Below are positions 16,987 to 24,559 of a DNA stretch of 43,521 nt, one piece after another. Within the stretch, counting starts at the first letter, position 1. Every line of letters starts with the position of its first letter. The position numbers and the translations under genes were made by a program. This stretch comes from a virus: IMG/VR virus record IMGVR_UViG_3300022745_000062, positions 1 through 43,521 of that record. One strand, written 5' to 3'. Below the pieces are notes generated by a model, which saw only the letters and a program-made list of their open reading frames with translations, was not told where the DNA came from and searched no databases.

Positions 16987-17012
16987 GGGAGGAGGCCCGA
17001 AGGCCTCCTCCC
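16987..17012 (-). terminator. Strong hairpin with UUCG loop after the decoration gene
   Basis: A perfect 11-bp inverted repeat (16987-16997 with 17002-17012) closes a four-base loop that reads TTCG on the minus strand between a C and a G, the very stable cUUCGg tetraloop. It starts 12 bases after the decoration-gene stop. Downstream the minus strand reads TCCTTCCTTT rather than a clean T-run, so it may be a leaky terminator or an mRNA-stabilising end that keeps capsid mRNA abundant relative to tail genes. Confidence 0.7.
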
Positions 17013-17023
17013 AGGTGCTGCGG

Positions 17024-17494
17024 TTAGATCGCGTCAGGAGCCGCGATGGGGGTGAAGGTCCTGGGGTCCATGCTCAGGAAGGCGTTCAGCTTGCCAGCGG
17101 TGAAGGCAGCGGTGCCGGTGACCTGGAGGATGCCCAGGTAGCGCTCGTAGTTGCCACGAGGCAGCTCGACCACGCAGACCACAGCGCCAGCCGTGAGGTT
17201 GGCCACAGCGATGGGGTCGCTGGTGTAGTGGACCGTGCTCGTGGTGGTGCTGATTGCGGCGGTGTCATCGGAGGCCAGCTTGATCTGCAGCGTGGCAGCA
17301 CCACCGGAGGTGGCAGCGGTGTCGACGGTCACGACGAGGTAGAGCCCGTCGCTGTTGCCAGGATAGGCAATCGTGTTGCCACCGATGGCGAGGCCAGCGG
17401 TGAGGTCGATCTGCGACCCGATAAGGTAGGTGCCAGCCACGCCCGTGTTGAGGGCAACGGCATCGGCGAATTCGGTGCGGGAATCCATGATCAT
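17024..17494 (-). CDS. Capsid decoration/cement protein (Bbp16-like)
   Basis: This encodes 156 residues with the start MIMDSRTEFADAVAL, a beta-rich body with many Thr/Ala/Gly, and NYERYLGILQVTGTAAF near the end. This matches the Bbp16-type cementing protein of BPP-1-like capsids, which forms stubs on the shell and strengthens it. It lies directly downstream of the major capsid gene, the expected place. AAGGAG lies eight bases before the chosen ATG; a second ATG two codons later is possible. Confidence 0.75.
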   Translation of the reverse strand: MIMDSRTEFADAVALNTGVAGTYLIGSQIDLTAGLAIGGNTIAYPGNSDGLYLVVTVDTAATSGGAATLQIKLASDDTAAISTTTSTVHYTSDPIAVANLTAGAVVCVVELPRGNYERYLGILQVTGTAAFTAGKLNAFLSMDPRTFTPIAAPDAI

Positions 17495-17541
17495 GATGAA
17501 ATCTCCTTGGTTGTTGGTTGGAGTTGAGTCGTGGCCTGCGC

Positions 17542-18567
17542 TTACGCGCCGACACCGGCCTCGGTGATGGTGAGCTGGTCGCAGCGGCGAACCGGGATGC
17601 CGTCATACATGAGCATGTGGACTCGGTTGCCGTTGGCGCGGGTGATCTCCTCGATGGAGAGGGTGCTCTGCTTGGTCTTGTTCATGAGCTGGCGACGCAG
17701 GAAGCCGCGCACCTTGCGGTTGCAGTAGAACGCAGCGCGACCGCTGTTGATGTTGGGGATGACTTCCAGAGCCTGGGCCATGAGGTCCATGATGTCGGGG
17801 CCGGAAGCGGCATCCTTGGTCAGGTCTTCCTGGTTGATCTGGATGCGAGTGACGTAGCGCCAGTCGCGCACGGTCAGGCCGCAGTCCCAGCGGTAGTGGG
17901 TCCGATACATCTCGGCCCGTCCGTTGCTGCCGTCCACGTTCTCGACGGTGACCTGCCCCTTGTCCTCGACCTGCAGGCCAGCCTGCGAGCCCTTGGGGTA
18001 GATCATGTGGGCCGTATTCGGACCCCACACCACGCACCAGATGCTGGCGTTATCGCTGTTGTCGGGGGCCACGCCAGCGGTCTCGGTGATGATGTTGCTG
18101 GCGTTCTCAGCGCTCAGGCTGTTGTAGCGCGGGGCGAGGCCGGTGAAGCCTTCGGGCTCGGTGGCTTCATTGCCGTAGAAGGTGTAGCGGGACAGCTTCT
18201 GGTTGAAGCCTTCGATGAAGGGGATCTCTTCCGACAGCCGCCACTCAGCGGTGTTGCCGTTGAGATCGGCCAGGGCCTTGTCGATCTCAGCGTAGCTTTC
18301 CAGCATGCCGCAGTTGTCGATGATCTGCAGGGTGCGGGACTTGGTGGGCTGAACGCCACCGTAGAGCTTGCGGAAGATCGGCTCGGGGATGCCAGACCGC
18401 ATCGTGGTCTTGTGGCCCGTGGTCTGGTTACCTTCGATCCAGACCATGTCATCGAGGATGTCGTTGTTCTGGTCGAGGATCTCGATGATGGGAGCGATGC
18501 TCCCGTTGTCGTCCATCCGGGCCTTGAGGTCCAGGAGGGTCGGGTGAGTGGCAGTCAAAGCAGCCAT
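17542..18567 (-). CDS. Major capsid protein
   Basis: This 341-residue protein has features of the HK97-fold coat protein of BPP-1-like podoviruses: an N-terminal helix (TLLDLKARMDDNGSIAPIIE), the EGNQTTGHKTTMRSGIP stretch, an RWDCGLTVRDWRYVTRI segment and the C-terminal PVRRCDQLTITEAGV. It lies between scaffold and decoration genes. It probably assembles on the scaffold and then expands. Codon usage is strongly biased, as expected for the most expressed gene. Confidence 0.88.
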   Translation of the reverse strand: MAALTATHPTLLDLKARMDDNGSIAPIIEILDQNNDILDDMVWIEGNQTTGHKTTMRSGIPEPIFRKLYGGVQPTKSRTLQIIDNCGMLESYAEIDKALADLNGNTAEWRLSEEIPFIEGFNQKLSRYTFYGNEATEPEGFTGLAPRYNSLSAENASNIITETAGVAPDNSDNASIWCVVWGPNTAHMIYPKGSQAGLQVEDKGQVTVENVDGSNGRAEMYRTHYRWDCGLTVRDWRYVTRIQINQEDLTKDAASGPDIMDLMAQALEVIPNINSGRAAFYCNRKVRGFLRRQLMNKTKQSTLSIEEITRANGNRVHMLMYDGIPVRRCDQLTITEAGVGA

Positions 18568-18579
18568 GATGGTTCTCCT

Positions 18580-19200
18580 TTACTTCTTCATTGAGGGGAA
18601 GATTTGCAGGGCAGGGCTCTTCGCCGGAGCTTCCGTCTTGCCTTGGACGATGGTGTCCTCGGCCATTGACTTGCCTGCGCGAACGAAGGCACGAACCAGC
18701 TCGGGATGACTCCCTGCGCCGGTCGTGTTGAGGAACTGCTTCAGCTCGGGTGTGCCGTACCGCGCAATGAAGGACTGCGCGTGTTTGATGTTTTCGTCAA
18801 ACTTCTGGCCACCGAACTCGGTGTCGGCCTTGCAGGCGTCTACCCATTCGTCGTGCTGCTTGACCAGGGCTGCGTTGCTGGCTTCGACCTGGGCCTTGGT
18901 GTCGTTGGCGAACTGATCCACCAGCTTCTGCGCAGCCTCGTTGGTGAGGTTGGCCTCGCGGAAGAGCGGCTCATACTTCGCCATCTGTTCAGGGTCAAGA
19001 GCGATGCCGTCAGGCAGCTTCAGGTCGTACTTCTCAGGCACCCCAGCAGGCGCGTCATCCACCTTGGTGGTCTGCGCGGTGGTTGCAGTGGTGTCAGCCT
19101 CCCCGCCCGTGAGCAGGGTAGTTGCGGGAGCGGTGGACTCGGTGGTCGCACCGGACTGGGTGGCGGTGTCAGTCGCTCCAGTGTTTGCTACGTCAGTCAT
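18580..19200 (-). CDS. Capsid assembly scaffold protein
   Basis: This encodes 206 residues: an unstructured Thr/Ala-rich N-terminus of about 50 residues, then EKYDLKLPDGIALDPEQMAK, a segment typical of phage scaffolds, a helical charged core (ANLTNEAAQKLVDQFANDTK) and a basic end (PSMKK) suited to docking the coat protein. It lies directly upstream of the major capsid gene and overlaps the preceding gene by eight bases. No protease motif is visible, so the scaffold probably leaves or is cut by another enzyme. Confidence 0.82.
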   Translation of the reverse strand: MTDVANTGATDTATQSGATTESTAPATTLLTGGEADTTATTAQTTKVDDAPAGVPEKYDLKLPDGIALDPEQMAKYEPLFREANLTNEAAQKLVDQFANDTKAQVEASNAALVKQHDEWVDACKADTEFGGQKFDENIKHAQSFIARYGTPELKQFLNTTGAGSHPELVRAFVRAGKSMAEDTIVQGKTEAPAKSPALQIFPSMKK

Positions 19201-19510
19201 TGCGGGGCTCCTTCTTCTTGCGGTTCTCGCCCACCATCTGGTTGTAGAGGTCAGGGCACAGCTCGTTCAGCTCTTCGTAGAGGAGCCGTCCGATGTAGCG
19301 CTTGCCCTCCCTGAAGAACGTCTCGCTGTTCCCTGTGAACGAGGTCAGGAAATAGCCTGTGGTCTCCAGGATTCGCCACACGGTGCGGCGACCCTCCTTG
19401 CTGCTCATCACCAAGACCATGGCGTCGTTGTCGAGTGCCACAGCCTCCTTGATCTTCAGTCGCTTCTGCTGCGCCTTCTGCGGCACCTGGATGTCGAGTT
19501 CGTCAGTCAC
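19193..19510 (-). CDS. Bbp19-like small structural-region protein
   Basis: This encodes about 105 residues with the core KEGRRTVWRILETTGYFLTS and NSETFFREGKRYIGRLLYEE, the signature of the Bbp19 family first known from Bordetella phage BPP-1. It sits between portal and scaffold genes in this and related phages; its role is not established. The GTG at 19510 overlaps the upstream gene and has an AGG seven bases away; an ATG at 19537 is an alternative but has no ribosome site. Confidence 0.75.
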   Translation of the reverse strand: MTDELDIQVPQKAQQKRLKIKEAVALDNDAMVLVMSSKEGRRTVWRILETTGYFLTSFTGNSETFFREGKRYIGRLLYEELNELCPDLYNQMVGENRKKKEPRND

Positions 19511-19871
19511 CGAAGGCCTCGTGCTCTCCGCTTTCATCGGTCAGCTCAGGTAGCAAGTCAGTGATCCTGGTGCGGGGAATGAAGCGGTGGGTGCCTGGGT
19601 TGGTCTCCTTCGCAGGGCAGTCCTCACGAACACACGCACTGGCCTGCAGGTCACGCATCTCCATAGTGAGCTGCTTGTTCCTGAGCCTCATGAGGGCCTG
19701 CTCCTGCTTCACCTCATGCACCACAGAAGTAAGCTCTTCGACGGTGTCGCTCAGCTTGGTGATGGTGCCGCCTAAGTTCTCGATCCACGTCTTAACGAAG
19801 AACCCGCAGACGAGCACCAGCAGCCCAAGGCAGGCGACGATGAACGCGGTGATGAGGGTGTGGTCCAGCAC
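19503..19871 (-). CDS. Membrane-anchored coiled-coil protein, unknown function
   Basis: This encodes about 122 residues with a single N-terminal transmembrane helix (ITAFIVACLGLLVLVCGFFV) followed by a heptad-like helix (TKLSDTVEELTSVVHEVKQE) and a C-terminal part with CVREDC. The GTG start at 19871 lies two bases after the portal stop with GGAG about nine bases upstream. The shape (anchor plus coiled coil) resembles an inner-membrane spanin, but the location beside the portal is unusual for one, and no outer-membrane partner is seen. It could equally be a membrane-linked entry or assembly factor. Confidence 0.6.
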   Translation of the reverse strand: MLDHTLITAFIVACLGLLVLVCGFFVKTWIENLGGTITKLSDTVEELTSVVHEVKQEQALMRLRNKQLTMEMRDLQASACVREDCPAKETNPGTHRFIPRTRITDLLPELTDESGEHEAFGD

Positions 19872-19872
19872 G

Positions 19873-21594
19873 TCAGACTCCAGCAGGAAGAGCCCCGGCC
19901 ATAGCCTGGAGCATTGAGGGGGTTGAGGTGTCGATGTCGGACATGGTCTTGGCGGTATTCGCACCGGCCTGCGCCATGGCCAACGTCTCTGCGGCTTGCT
20001 GCTTCTGTGCCCGCTGCTGGCGCACGATGCCCACGGTCTCGTTGTCGTTCACGAGCTGGGGCGGGACACCCACCATCTCAGCGTAGGCGTCGATGGTCTC
20101 GTCGGTGTTGAGCTTGTCCAACGCATCGGGGCGAGTGTCAGCCATGGAGCCTACGAAGCCGACCAGACGCTCGACGCCCACCACGCCCTGCAGCTTCATC
20201 GCCTGGGCCATGATGCTGACGTATTCGACCGTGATGTCGCGCCCCTGCAACTCAGGCGGAGGGGTGGGGATGAGCCCAGCACGGTCCATGATGCCGAAGG
20301 TGCGACGGATGATGGGGTCGAGCAGTTCATCGTTCAGCCGCTCCAGCACTGGCCCCATGGCCATCATCTTCTCCTGCTGACGCGCCTGGATCTCGGTGGC
20401 CGTTACGTTGCCACGGTCGATGCTATCGATCATCAGGAACAGGTCCTCGAACAGACCCTTGCGGATACGCGCCTCGACGCCCTGGATGTCCAACGTGAGG
20501 TGCTGCATGTTGGGGTTGGGCACATAGTCCGGCATCACAGCGCCAGAGGTCTGAGTGTCCGGCACGAAGTTGAACTCACCTGCCAGGGTGCCGATGTATT
20601 CGTTCCGCAGCGCTACGGGCACAGAGCGGGGCGGCTGGACCAGCATGTCTAGGAGCTGCAGCTTGCGCTTCTCCTGAGTCTGGAGCTGCATCGTATCGCC
20701 CAGCGCGTCCATCGCAGGGCTGATGCCCCAGGTGTCTTCGCCGACGACCTGCCAGCGAGGAGCCATGCAGACGAACTCGTGCGTGCCCTTGAGGCTGAGC
20801 AGCTTCTCGCTGTTACAGCCACGCTCGTAGTAGACGCTGCGATAGGGCAGGAAGCGCGAGTCGAGCTTGCCGGGATCGTGGTCAGGGTTCTCTTCGATGG
20901 CGTGAGTCACGTCCACGTTCTTGTCGAACTGCTTCTGCTTCCACATGTCCTGGACCTTGGAGCTGCACGACTCAAGGCCGAACTGCTTCACGAGCTGCTC
21001 CACGGTCATCTGGAACCTGCGGAAGCAGCCGTTCACGTTGCCACGGTAGCCGACGCTGAGCGTGTAGCTGCCGATGGGGAAGTAGTAGCAGCGGACCACG
21101 TCCTCGTCGTCTTCCATCAACGCGAAGCAGGCAGTGCCGAAGCATCCCAGGTCTTCGTAGACCAGCGGCAGCGTGGTGTAGAGGTTGCTCTTCAGGAAGG
21201 TCTCTATCATGAGGTTCCTCACCTGATCGAGCCACACCTTCACAGCCTGCTTCTTGTTCAGCTTGTCGTCGCTCGTCTTGAGGATGAACCACGGACGAGA
21301 GGGCGAGGTGACGCCGCTCATCATGCCGGAGCGCAGTGTGCGCAGCGACAGGGTGGCGGTGTTGTTGAAGATCGAGCTGTTGCGCTTGCCACCGGTCTGG
21401 TTCTTATCAGTGGTGAAGAACCTCGTGCTGCGCGGCAGCATGAACTTGCTCAGCAACTGCCAGTGCGGCACGAAGGACGACCTGTCGGTGATGAGAGCGG
21501 TGTCGCGCCGGTTCAGATACTGGTAGAGGGTCTCACCAGTAACCTTGTCGTGGGGCATCGGGACACCGCCCGTGGGAGTGGTAGGCTTAGCCAT
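19873..21594 (-). CDS. Portal (head-tail connector) protein
   Basis: This encodes about 573 residues of the podovirus head-tail connector family. Recognisable stretches are FVPHWQLLSKFMLPRSTRF near the N-terminus, LRSGMMSGVTSPSRPWF, the central NVTATEIQARQQEKMMAMGP and the C-terminal Gln/Ala-rich tail. The protein forms the 12-fold ring through which DNA enters and leaves the head. I chose the ATG at 21594; a GTG two codons earlier overlaps the preceding stop and is less likely. Confidence 0.88.
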   Translation of the reverse strand: MAKPTTPTGGVPMPHDKVTGETLYQYLNRRDTALITDRSSFVPHWQLLSKFMLPRSTRFFTTDKNQTGGKRNSSIFNNTATLSLRTLRSGMMSGVTSPSRPWFILKTSDDKLNKKQAVKVWLDQVRNLMIETFLKSNLYTTLPLVYEDLGCFGTACFALMEDDEDVVRCYYFPIGSYTLSVGYRGNVNGCFRRFQMTVEQLVKQFGLESCSSKVQDMWKQKQFDKNVDVTHAIEENPDHDPGKLDSRFLPYRSVYYERGCNSEKLLSLKGTHEFVCMAPRWQVVGEDTWGISPAMDALGDTMQLQTQEKRKLQLLDMLVQPPRSVPVALRNEYIGTLAGEFNFVPDTQTSGAVMPDYVPNPNMQHLTLDIQGVEARIRKGLFEDLFLMIDSIDRGNVTATEIQARQQEKMMAMGPVLERLNDELLDPIIRRTFGIMDRAGLIPTPPPELQGRDITVEYVSIMAQAMKLQGVVGVERLVGFVGSMADTRPDALDKLNTDETIDAYAEMVGVPPQLVNDNETVGIVRQQRAQKQQAAETLAMAQAGANTAKTMSDIDTSTPSMLQAMAGALPAGV

Positions 21595-21596
21595 GG

Positions 21597-21794
21597 TCAC
21601 TGTCCAAGCATTGTCTTCAGCGGATTAGCTGAGCCAGGTGCCACGCCAGTGCCGCCCGTGAGCACGGTGGAGTTGAAGCCACCAGCGGCAGCTCTACGCT
21701 TGCGGTCGGCATCACGCGCAGCGGTCACCGCAGCGTCCTGATCAGCAACAGGCGGCAGCGGCTTGGGGGTTGGGACCGAACCTCCGAAACACAT
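21597..21794 (-). CDS. Small pre-portal protein
   Basis: This 65-residue protein starts MCFGGSVPTPKPLPPVADQD and ends with TVLTGGTGVAPG and NPLKTMLGQ. Proteins with a CGG/CFGG start, a Pro-rich stretch and a TxLTGG motif are common just upstream of podovirus portals and may be minor virion proteins, but no role is established to my knowledge. It overlaps no neighbour: its ATG lies one base after the terminase stop and its TGA precedes the portal ATG. Confidence 0.75.
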   Translation of the reverse strand: MCFGGSVPTPKPLPPVADQDAAVTAARDADRKRRAAAGGFNSTVLTGGTGVAPGSANPLKTMLGQ

Positions 21795-21795
21795 C

Positions 21796-23292
21796 TCAGA
21801 CCTCCAGTGGGTTGTAGTCGAGCGTCCTGCGAGTCTTGGGGCTCTGCTGACGCATGTGGGCGAGAGTGCCCGCTCGTGGGCGTGGTGCTACGGGGAACGC
21901 GAAGGTGAGCATGCAGGCATCGGCGCGGTCAGGGCTGCGTCCGATCTCCTCCTTGATGTCGTCCTTCTCACAGATGCGGAACTTGTCGCCCTGGAAGGTG
22001 TAGGTTATCGCGCACAGCTCCTCCTTGAGGAACGGGTCACGAGGCAGCGAGCCACCGTTCTTCACCCAGTTGGCTAGCAGGAACGCCATCTCCGAGCGCT
22101 TGTTGAAGTAGCGAGGGTCTGTGGCCTTGCCGCTGAAGTAGACCTCGATGCAGTCACGGCCCAAGCTGCGCAGCTTGTCGATCACACCGACACCGTAGCC
22201 ACCACTCGCGTCGATGAAGTTCGCGTCCACACCCTCCCAGGTGTCCTCAGCCGCTGCGACCTTCGCAGCCACGAGCTGGGTGTCAGGGATGTGCATGGGC
22301 TCCAAGGGGAGCATCACCAAGCCCTGCCGCCTTGCGATCACGCTGTCGTCGCCACCTTGCCGTGCTACGTCGACGCCGAGGAGCTTTGCAGCATGGGTGA
22401 TCTCCCGCTCGGTGTAGACACGCTGCATCGCAGCTTCGACCTCCTCATCGCTGAGGAGTGCGTTCACGTCTGCTGAGGGGAACTGGCCCAGCACACGGAC
22501 CTTCACGAAATCGGAGTCGATGCCGTAGTCATCGACCCAGGCCTGCAACTGCTTCTTGTTCGTCATGCGCGCCGTGCGGCTGTCTACGTGGTGGCGGGTC
22601 CAACGTGTGCGGAACCTGCCGAAGCAGTCCTTGAAGCGACCACGCGCACGGGTTGGGTTGCCGAAAGCGAACCACAGGATCTGCGTGTCTTCGTCGGTGA
22701 GCGCACCCTCAGCCACTTCCCAAATCTTGTCGGGGATGGCCGATGCCTCATCGAAGATCAGCAGCACACGCTTGCCCTTGTTGTGCAGACCGGCGAAGGC
22801 TTCGCTGTTCTTCTCACTCCAGGGCACCATGTCCACGCGCCACGTCTTCACGTGCCCATCCACGTTGCTGATCAGCGCTGTGGCCTCCAGGGTGAACCAG
22901 TGGCTGTTGAGGGAGAGGCGATGCCACTTGGCCAGCTCAGCCCAGGTCTTAGTCTTTAGCTGCGACTCTGTGTTCGCGGTGACCACGCCCTTCGTGTCCA
23001 CCATCGTGCTCATGGACCAAAGGATCACCCACGCCACGAGTGCGGACTTCCCGATGCCGTGGCCTGAAGCGACGGCCTCCTGCACTGCGCGGTCTGCGGT
23101 CTTCAGTCCGTCGCGCACTTCGCACAGCAGCTTGGTTTGCCATTCGTCTGGACCCTCGAACTCCTCAAGCTCCTTGCCCACCTCGCCCCATGGGAAGAAG
23201 GCCAGCACGAACTTGTATGGATCGTTCTTGCAGCGCACAGCTAGGTCCGCGATGCGGGCATCCTCTTCGGGGGCCACCACGCGCTTGGCCAT
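21796..23292 (-). CDS. terL: Terminase large subunit (ATPase and nuclease)
   Basis: This encodes 498 residues. The N-terminal ATPase has a Walker A GHGIGKS (residues 77-83) and Walker B VLLIFDE (176-182). The C-terminal RNase H-like nuclease shows acidic residues in GVDVARQGGDD (D308), FIDASGG (D361) and GRSPDRADA (D455/D458). The enzyme powers DNA into the head and cuts the concatemer. The start at 23292 is the ATG that overlaps the small terminase stop as TGATG; the upstream open frame lies inside the small subunit gene. The packaging strategy cannot be told from the protein alone. Confidence 0.93.
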   Translation of the reverse strand: MAKRVVAPEEDARIADLAVRCKNDPYKFVLAFFPWGEVGKELEEFEGPDEWQTKLLCEVRDGLKTADRAVQEAVASGHGIGKSALVAWVILWSMSTMVDTKGVVTANTESQLKTKTWAELAKWHRLSLNSHWFTLEATALISNVDGHVKTWRVDMVPWSEKNSEAFAGLHNKGKRVLLIFDEASAIPDKIWEVAEGALTDEDTQILWFAFGNPTRARGRFKDCFGRFRTRWTRHHVDSRTARMTNKKQLQAWVDDYGIDSDFVKVRVLGQFPSADVNALLSDEEVEAAMQRVYTEREITHAAKLLGVDVARQGGDDSVIARRQGLVMLPLEPMHIPDTQLVAAKVAAAEDTWEGVDANFIDASGGYGVGVIDKLRSLGRDCIEVYFSGKATDPRYFNKRSEMAFLLANWVKNGGSLPRDPFLKEELCAITYTFQGDKFRICEKDDIKEEIGRSPDRADACMLTFAFPVAPRPRAGTLAHMRQQSPKTRRTLDYNPLEV

Positions 23293-23849
23293 CACTCGGC
23301 CTGCTTCGCACGTTGCTCTGCGGCCTGCAGAGCGTCTACGACGGAGTCCACCTTCACGCTCACGTTGTCGTGCAGCATGCCCAGGTGGCGAGCGGCCAGG
23401 GTGAGGGTGCCCTCCTTGGAGACGAGCTTCACCTTCTTGGTGTAGCCAGTCCACACACGACGCCTGTCCTTGCCCTCGCCCTGCATCTCGAAGGTCTCCA
23501 CAACCTCGAAGGCTGCGATGGCTCTGCGAATGTGCTCGGGCATGTCGGGGATGTTCTTCAGCGTCCCATCCTCCCGATACATCTCTTCAGGGTCGAAGAA
23601 CGCAGCAAGATGGATCTCCTTCAGCACACGCGCTGCATCGACCTCAGCCCGCTCGATCACCTTCTCAGTGTGCTTGGCAATGAAAACTGCCACCTCATGA
23701 TCCCTCAACAGCCGCTCACCAGCAGCGTGGGCAGTGGGTGCGGAGTAGCCAGCACGTATAGCAGCCTGCGTAGCGTTGCGGTCCTTGAGAAACTCGGCAG
23801 CGAACACGAGCTTCTTCGGCAGCGGCTTCGGTGGCTTGGCTTTCGACAC
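23292..23849 (-). CDS. terS: Terminase small subunit
   Basis: This encodes about 185 residues of the Terminase_2 type: an N-terminal helix-turn-helix (FLKDRNATQAAIRAGYSAPT), a central oligomerisation region (HTEKVIERAEVDAARVLKEI) and a basic C-terminus. It recognises the packaging start on phage DNA and delivers it to the large subunit. I prefer the GTG at 23849 because GGAG precedes it; a GTG at 23888 would add 13 residues. It is the first gene of the leftward late operon, next to the divergent control region. Confidence 0.88.
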   Translation of the reverse strand: MSKAKPPKPLPKKLVFAAEFLKDRNATQAAIRAGYSAPTAHAAGERLLRDHEVAVFIAKHTEKVIERAEVDAARVLKEIHLAAFFDPEEMYREDGTLKNIPDMPEHIRRAIAAFEVVETFEMQGEGKDRRRVWTGYTKKVKLVSKEGTLTLAARHLGMLHDNVSVKVDSVVDALQAAEQRAKQAE

Positions 23850-24016
23850 GTCGTGGTCTCCAACGGGAAGTATCAGCGACGTGCCCACCTATAGCAATGC
23901 CTCGCTACAGGAGAAAATGGGCAGCAAACCCAGCATGGGCGCGGGACTCAGCGAATATCCGCTACAGGAAAACACAGGAGATTCAATTTTCCTGTATCGA
24001 ACGGGGAGTCAATACC

Positions 24017-24170
24017 GGCGCGGGTTTGCGCCCCTCTACTACAGCAATACAGGACTTTTCTTTAGTTCTAAGAAGAAGAAGAGATAGTTGTACACCTAAA
24101 GGAGGAAAAAGCTTAGGGTGACTTGGGCGTTTTTTCCTGTGTTCCTGTAGTGACCAATCAAACCCGCGCC
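24017..24170. repeat. Long-range 12-bp inverted repeat enclosing a second hairpin
   Basis: The 12 bases at 24017-24028 are the exact reverse complement of 24159-24170, 130 bases apart. Inside lies an 8-bp inverted repeat, AGGAAAAA (24103-24110) with TTTTTCCT (24131-24138). Nested inverted repeats within an AT-richer, site-filled intergenic region are typical of origins or multi-site regulatory loops. Confidence 0.7.
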
Positions 24171-24196
24171 AGTGCTGCATCTCTCCTTTCGCCCAC

Positions 24197-24211
24197 TACA
24201 GGAGACCTGTA
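24197..24211. promoter_or_regulatory. Palindromic operator-like site
   Basis: TACAGG-AGA-CCTGTA is a perfect 6-bp inverted repeat with three bases between the arms, the best copy in the array and about 110 bases upstream of the first rightward gene. It looks like a dimer-binding operator. A single half-site follows at 24219. Confidence 0.55.
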
Positions 24212-24325
24212 TCAATCTGCTGTATCAGATCGGGCCGGAGTCCAAAATCGGCTCGAAACACCCTTGACCCCCGGCCCCACCAGGAGGAGACTTACATTCC
24301 GGGCACTTATATAGGAGGCCTTCCG

Positions 24326-24559
24326 ATGTCCAAAATGGGGCGACCACCCAAGCTCTACACAGTCACCACCACCGACCTGGGAGACGGTCAGATCGTTGCC
24401 GAGACTCCCTACGTCGGCCTGCAGCAGCTCTCCATCGGGCTCGGTATCACCGAGACCTTGGTGGGCCGGATGCTCTCCACCCTCGGTGGTGAGTTCATGC
24501 GAAAGCGCGAGCTGGAAGACGGCACCGTGCTCGTGGATCATGTGAGGCGAGTTGACTGA
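24326..24559 (+). CDS. Small early protein, possible HTH DNA-binding protein
   Basis: This 77-residue protein is the first gene of the rightward arm, with AGGAGG eight bases before its ATG. It starts MSKMGRPPKLYTVTT. Residues 31-53 (GLQQLSIGLGITETLVGRML) have the spacing of a helix-turn-helix. I do not recognise a named family. Its place beside an array of operator-like sites suggests it could regulate the divergent promoters, but that is inference. Its TGA overlaps the ATG of the replication gene by one base. Confidence 0.65.
   Translation: MSKMGRPPKLYTVTTTDLGDGQIVAETPYVGLQQLSIGLGITETLVGRMLSTLGGEFMRKRELEDGTVLVDHVRRVD

Larger units (their letters stand above)
23850..24325. promoter_or_regulatory. 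Divergent control region with TACAGG-site array
   Basis: No coding frame in this stretch is convincing. It separates the leftward late genes from the rightward early genes. It carries at least eight copies of a (C/A)TACAGGA-like motif in both orientations: forward at 23905, 23962, 23972 (one change), 24046 and 24196; reverse at 23990, 24135 (partial), 24143, 24205 and 24219. Copies at 23964 and 24974-type spacing, that is 23964 and 23974, are ten bases apart. The region is locally AT-richer. Promoters in both directions, operator sites and possibly a replication origin are expected here; which the array serves is inference. Confidence 0.7.
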
